Assembly: GCA_030043175.1 (NCBI GenBank)
Contig: JASHYD010001184.1
Location: 1 to 6,083, forward strand
DNA from: Xanthobacteraceae bacterium
GTDB lineage: Bacteria > Pseudomonadota > Alphaproteobacteria > Rhizobiales > Xanthobacteraceae
DNA length: 6,083 bases
Direction of reading: 5' to 3'
Shown: positions 5,999 to 6,083 of the stretch, in pieces
How the letters are laid out: each line of letters opens with the position of its first letter
Position numbering within the stretch: the first letter of the stretch is position 1
The notes under the pieces: model-generated
Database searches by the model: none
Told to the model about the DNA's origin: nothing
The model's input: only the letters and a program-made list of their open reading frames with translations
Program-made: the position numbers and the translations under genes

Positions 5999-6083
5999 AT
6001 GCGACGAAAATCAAAGCTCAAATTGCAAATGCTTTTCGCAGACGACGGGCCCTTCGTACTCCTTCATTTAGTCACGCCGAGAG
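5999..6083 (+). CDS. Possible start of a gene leaving the window
   Basis: The frame is open from ATG at 5999 to the window edge, with 28 visible codons beginning MRRKSKLKLQMLFADDGPFV. GAGGAG at 5991-5996 is a good ribosome binding sequence but sits only 2 bases from the ATG, so the start is uncertain. The basic N-terminus followed by LQMLFADDGPFVLLHLV is protein-like but matches no family I know. It would be transcribed divergently from the di-heme gene. Too little is visible to decide whether it is real. Confidence 0.25.
   Translation, partial: MRRKSKLKLQMLFADDGPFVLLHLVTPR

Noticed and set aside
6000..6083. Short minus-strand ORF (18 codons) at the right edge
   Set aside because: It is bounded by stops on both sides and has no ribosome binding site or family signal.

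Overview
The window is GC-rich bacterial DNA. Codon use, a HisKA_2-type PAS sensor kinase and a probable rhizobial-type outer-membrane-protein remnant suggest an alphaproteobacterium, perhaps in the Hyphomicrobiales (Bradyrhizobium-like). This assignment is an inference from protein style, not from a marker gene. Coding density is low: three genes are convincing, one of them broken and one cut by the window edge.

Layout, left to right. Positions 2-1144 (+) hold the C-terminal part of a soluble PAS-PAS-HisKA_2-HATPase sensor histidine kinase whose start lies outside the window. Positions 1145-2917 carry no gene I can recognise, only short protein-like open stretches and several clean inverted repeats. 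Positions 2918-3508 (+) encode a complete 196-residue cupin of the cysteine-dioxygenase-like type, with a strong ribosome binding site. Positions 3509-4247 are again gene-poor, with one doubtful small ORF (+) and a short minus-strand piece that resembles the C-terminal end of an outer membrane beta-barrel protein. Positions 4248-5830 (-) encode a secreted di-heme cytochrome c peroxidase/MauG-family protein, split by a one-base frameshift near 4843-4846. Its upstream region (5831-5998) contains a perfect 12-bp palindrome. A doubtful ORF starts at 5999 (+) and leaves the window.

The three supported genes do not form an operon and show no obvious shared pathway: a cytoplasmic signalling kinase, a probable cytoplasmic metal-dependent cupin, and a periplasmic redox enzyme read from the opposite strand. 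The long spacers, gene remnants and frameshift suggest a decaying or accessory part of the genome. I see no CRISPR array, tRNA, rRNA, intact transposase or defence system, and nothing that amounts to a clear new system. The best leads are the frameshifted di-heme protein and the unexplained 1.77-kb spacer.
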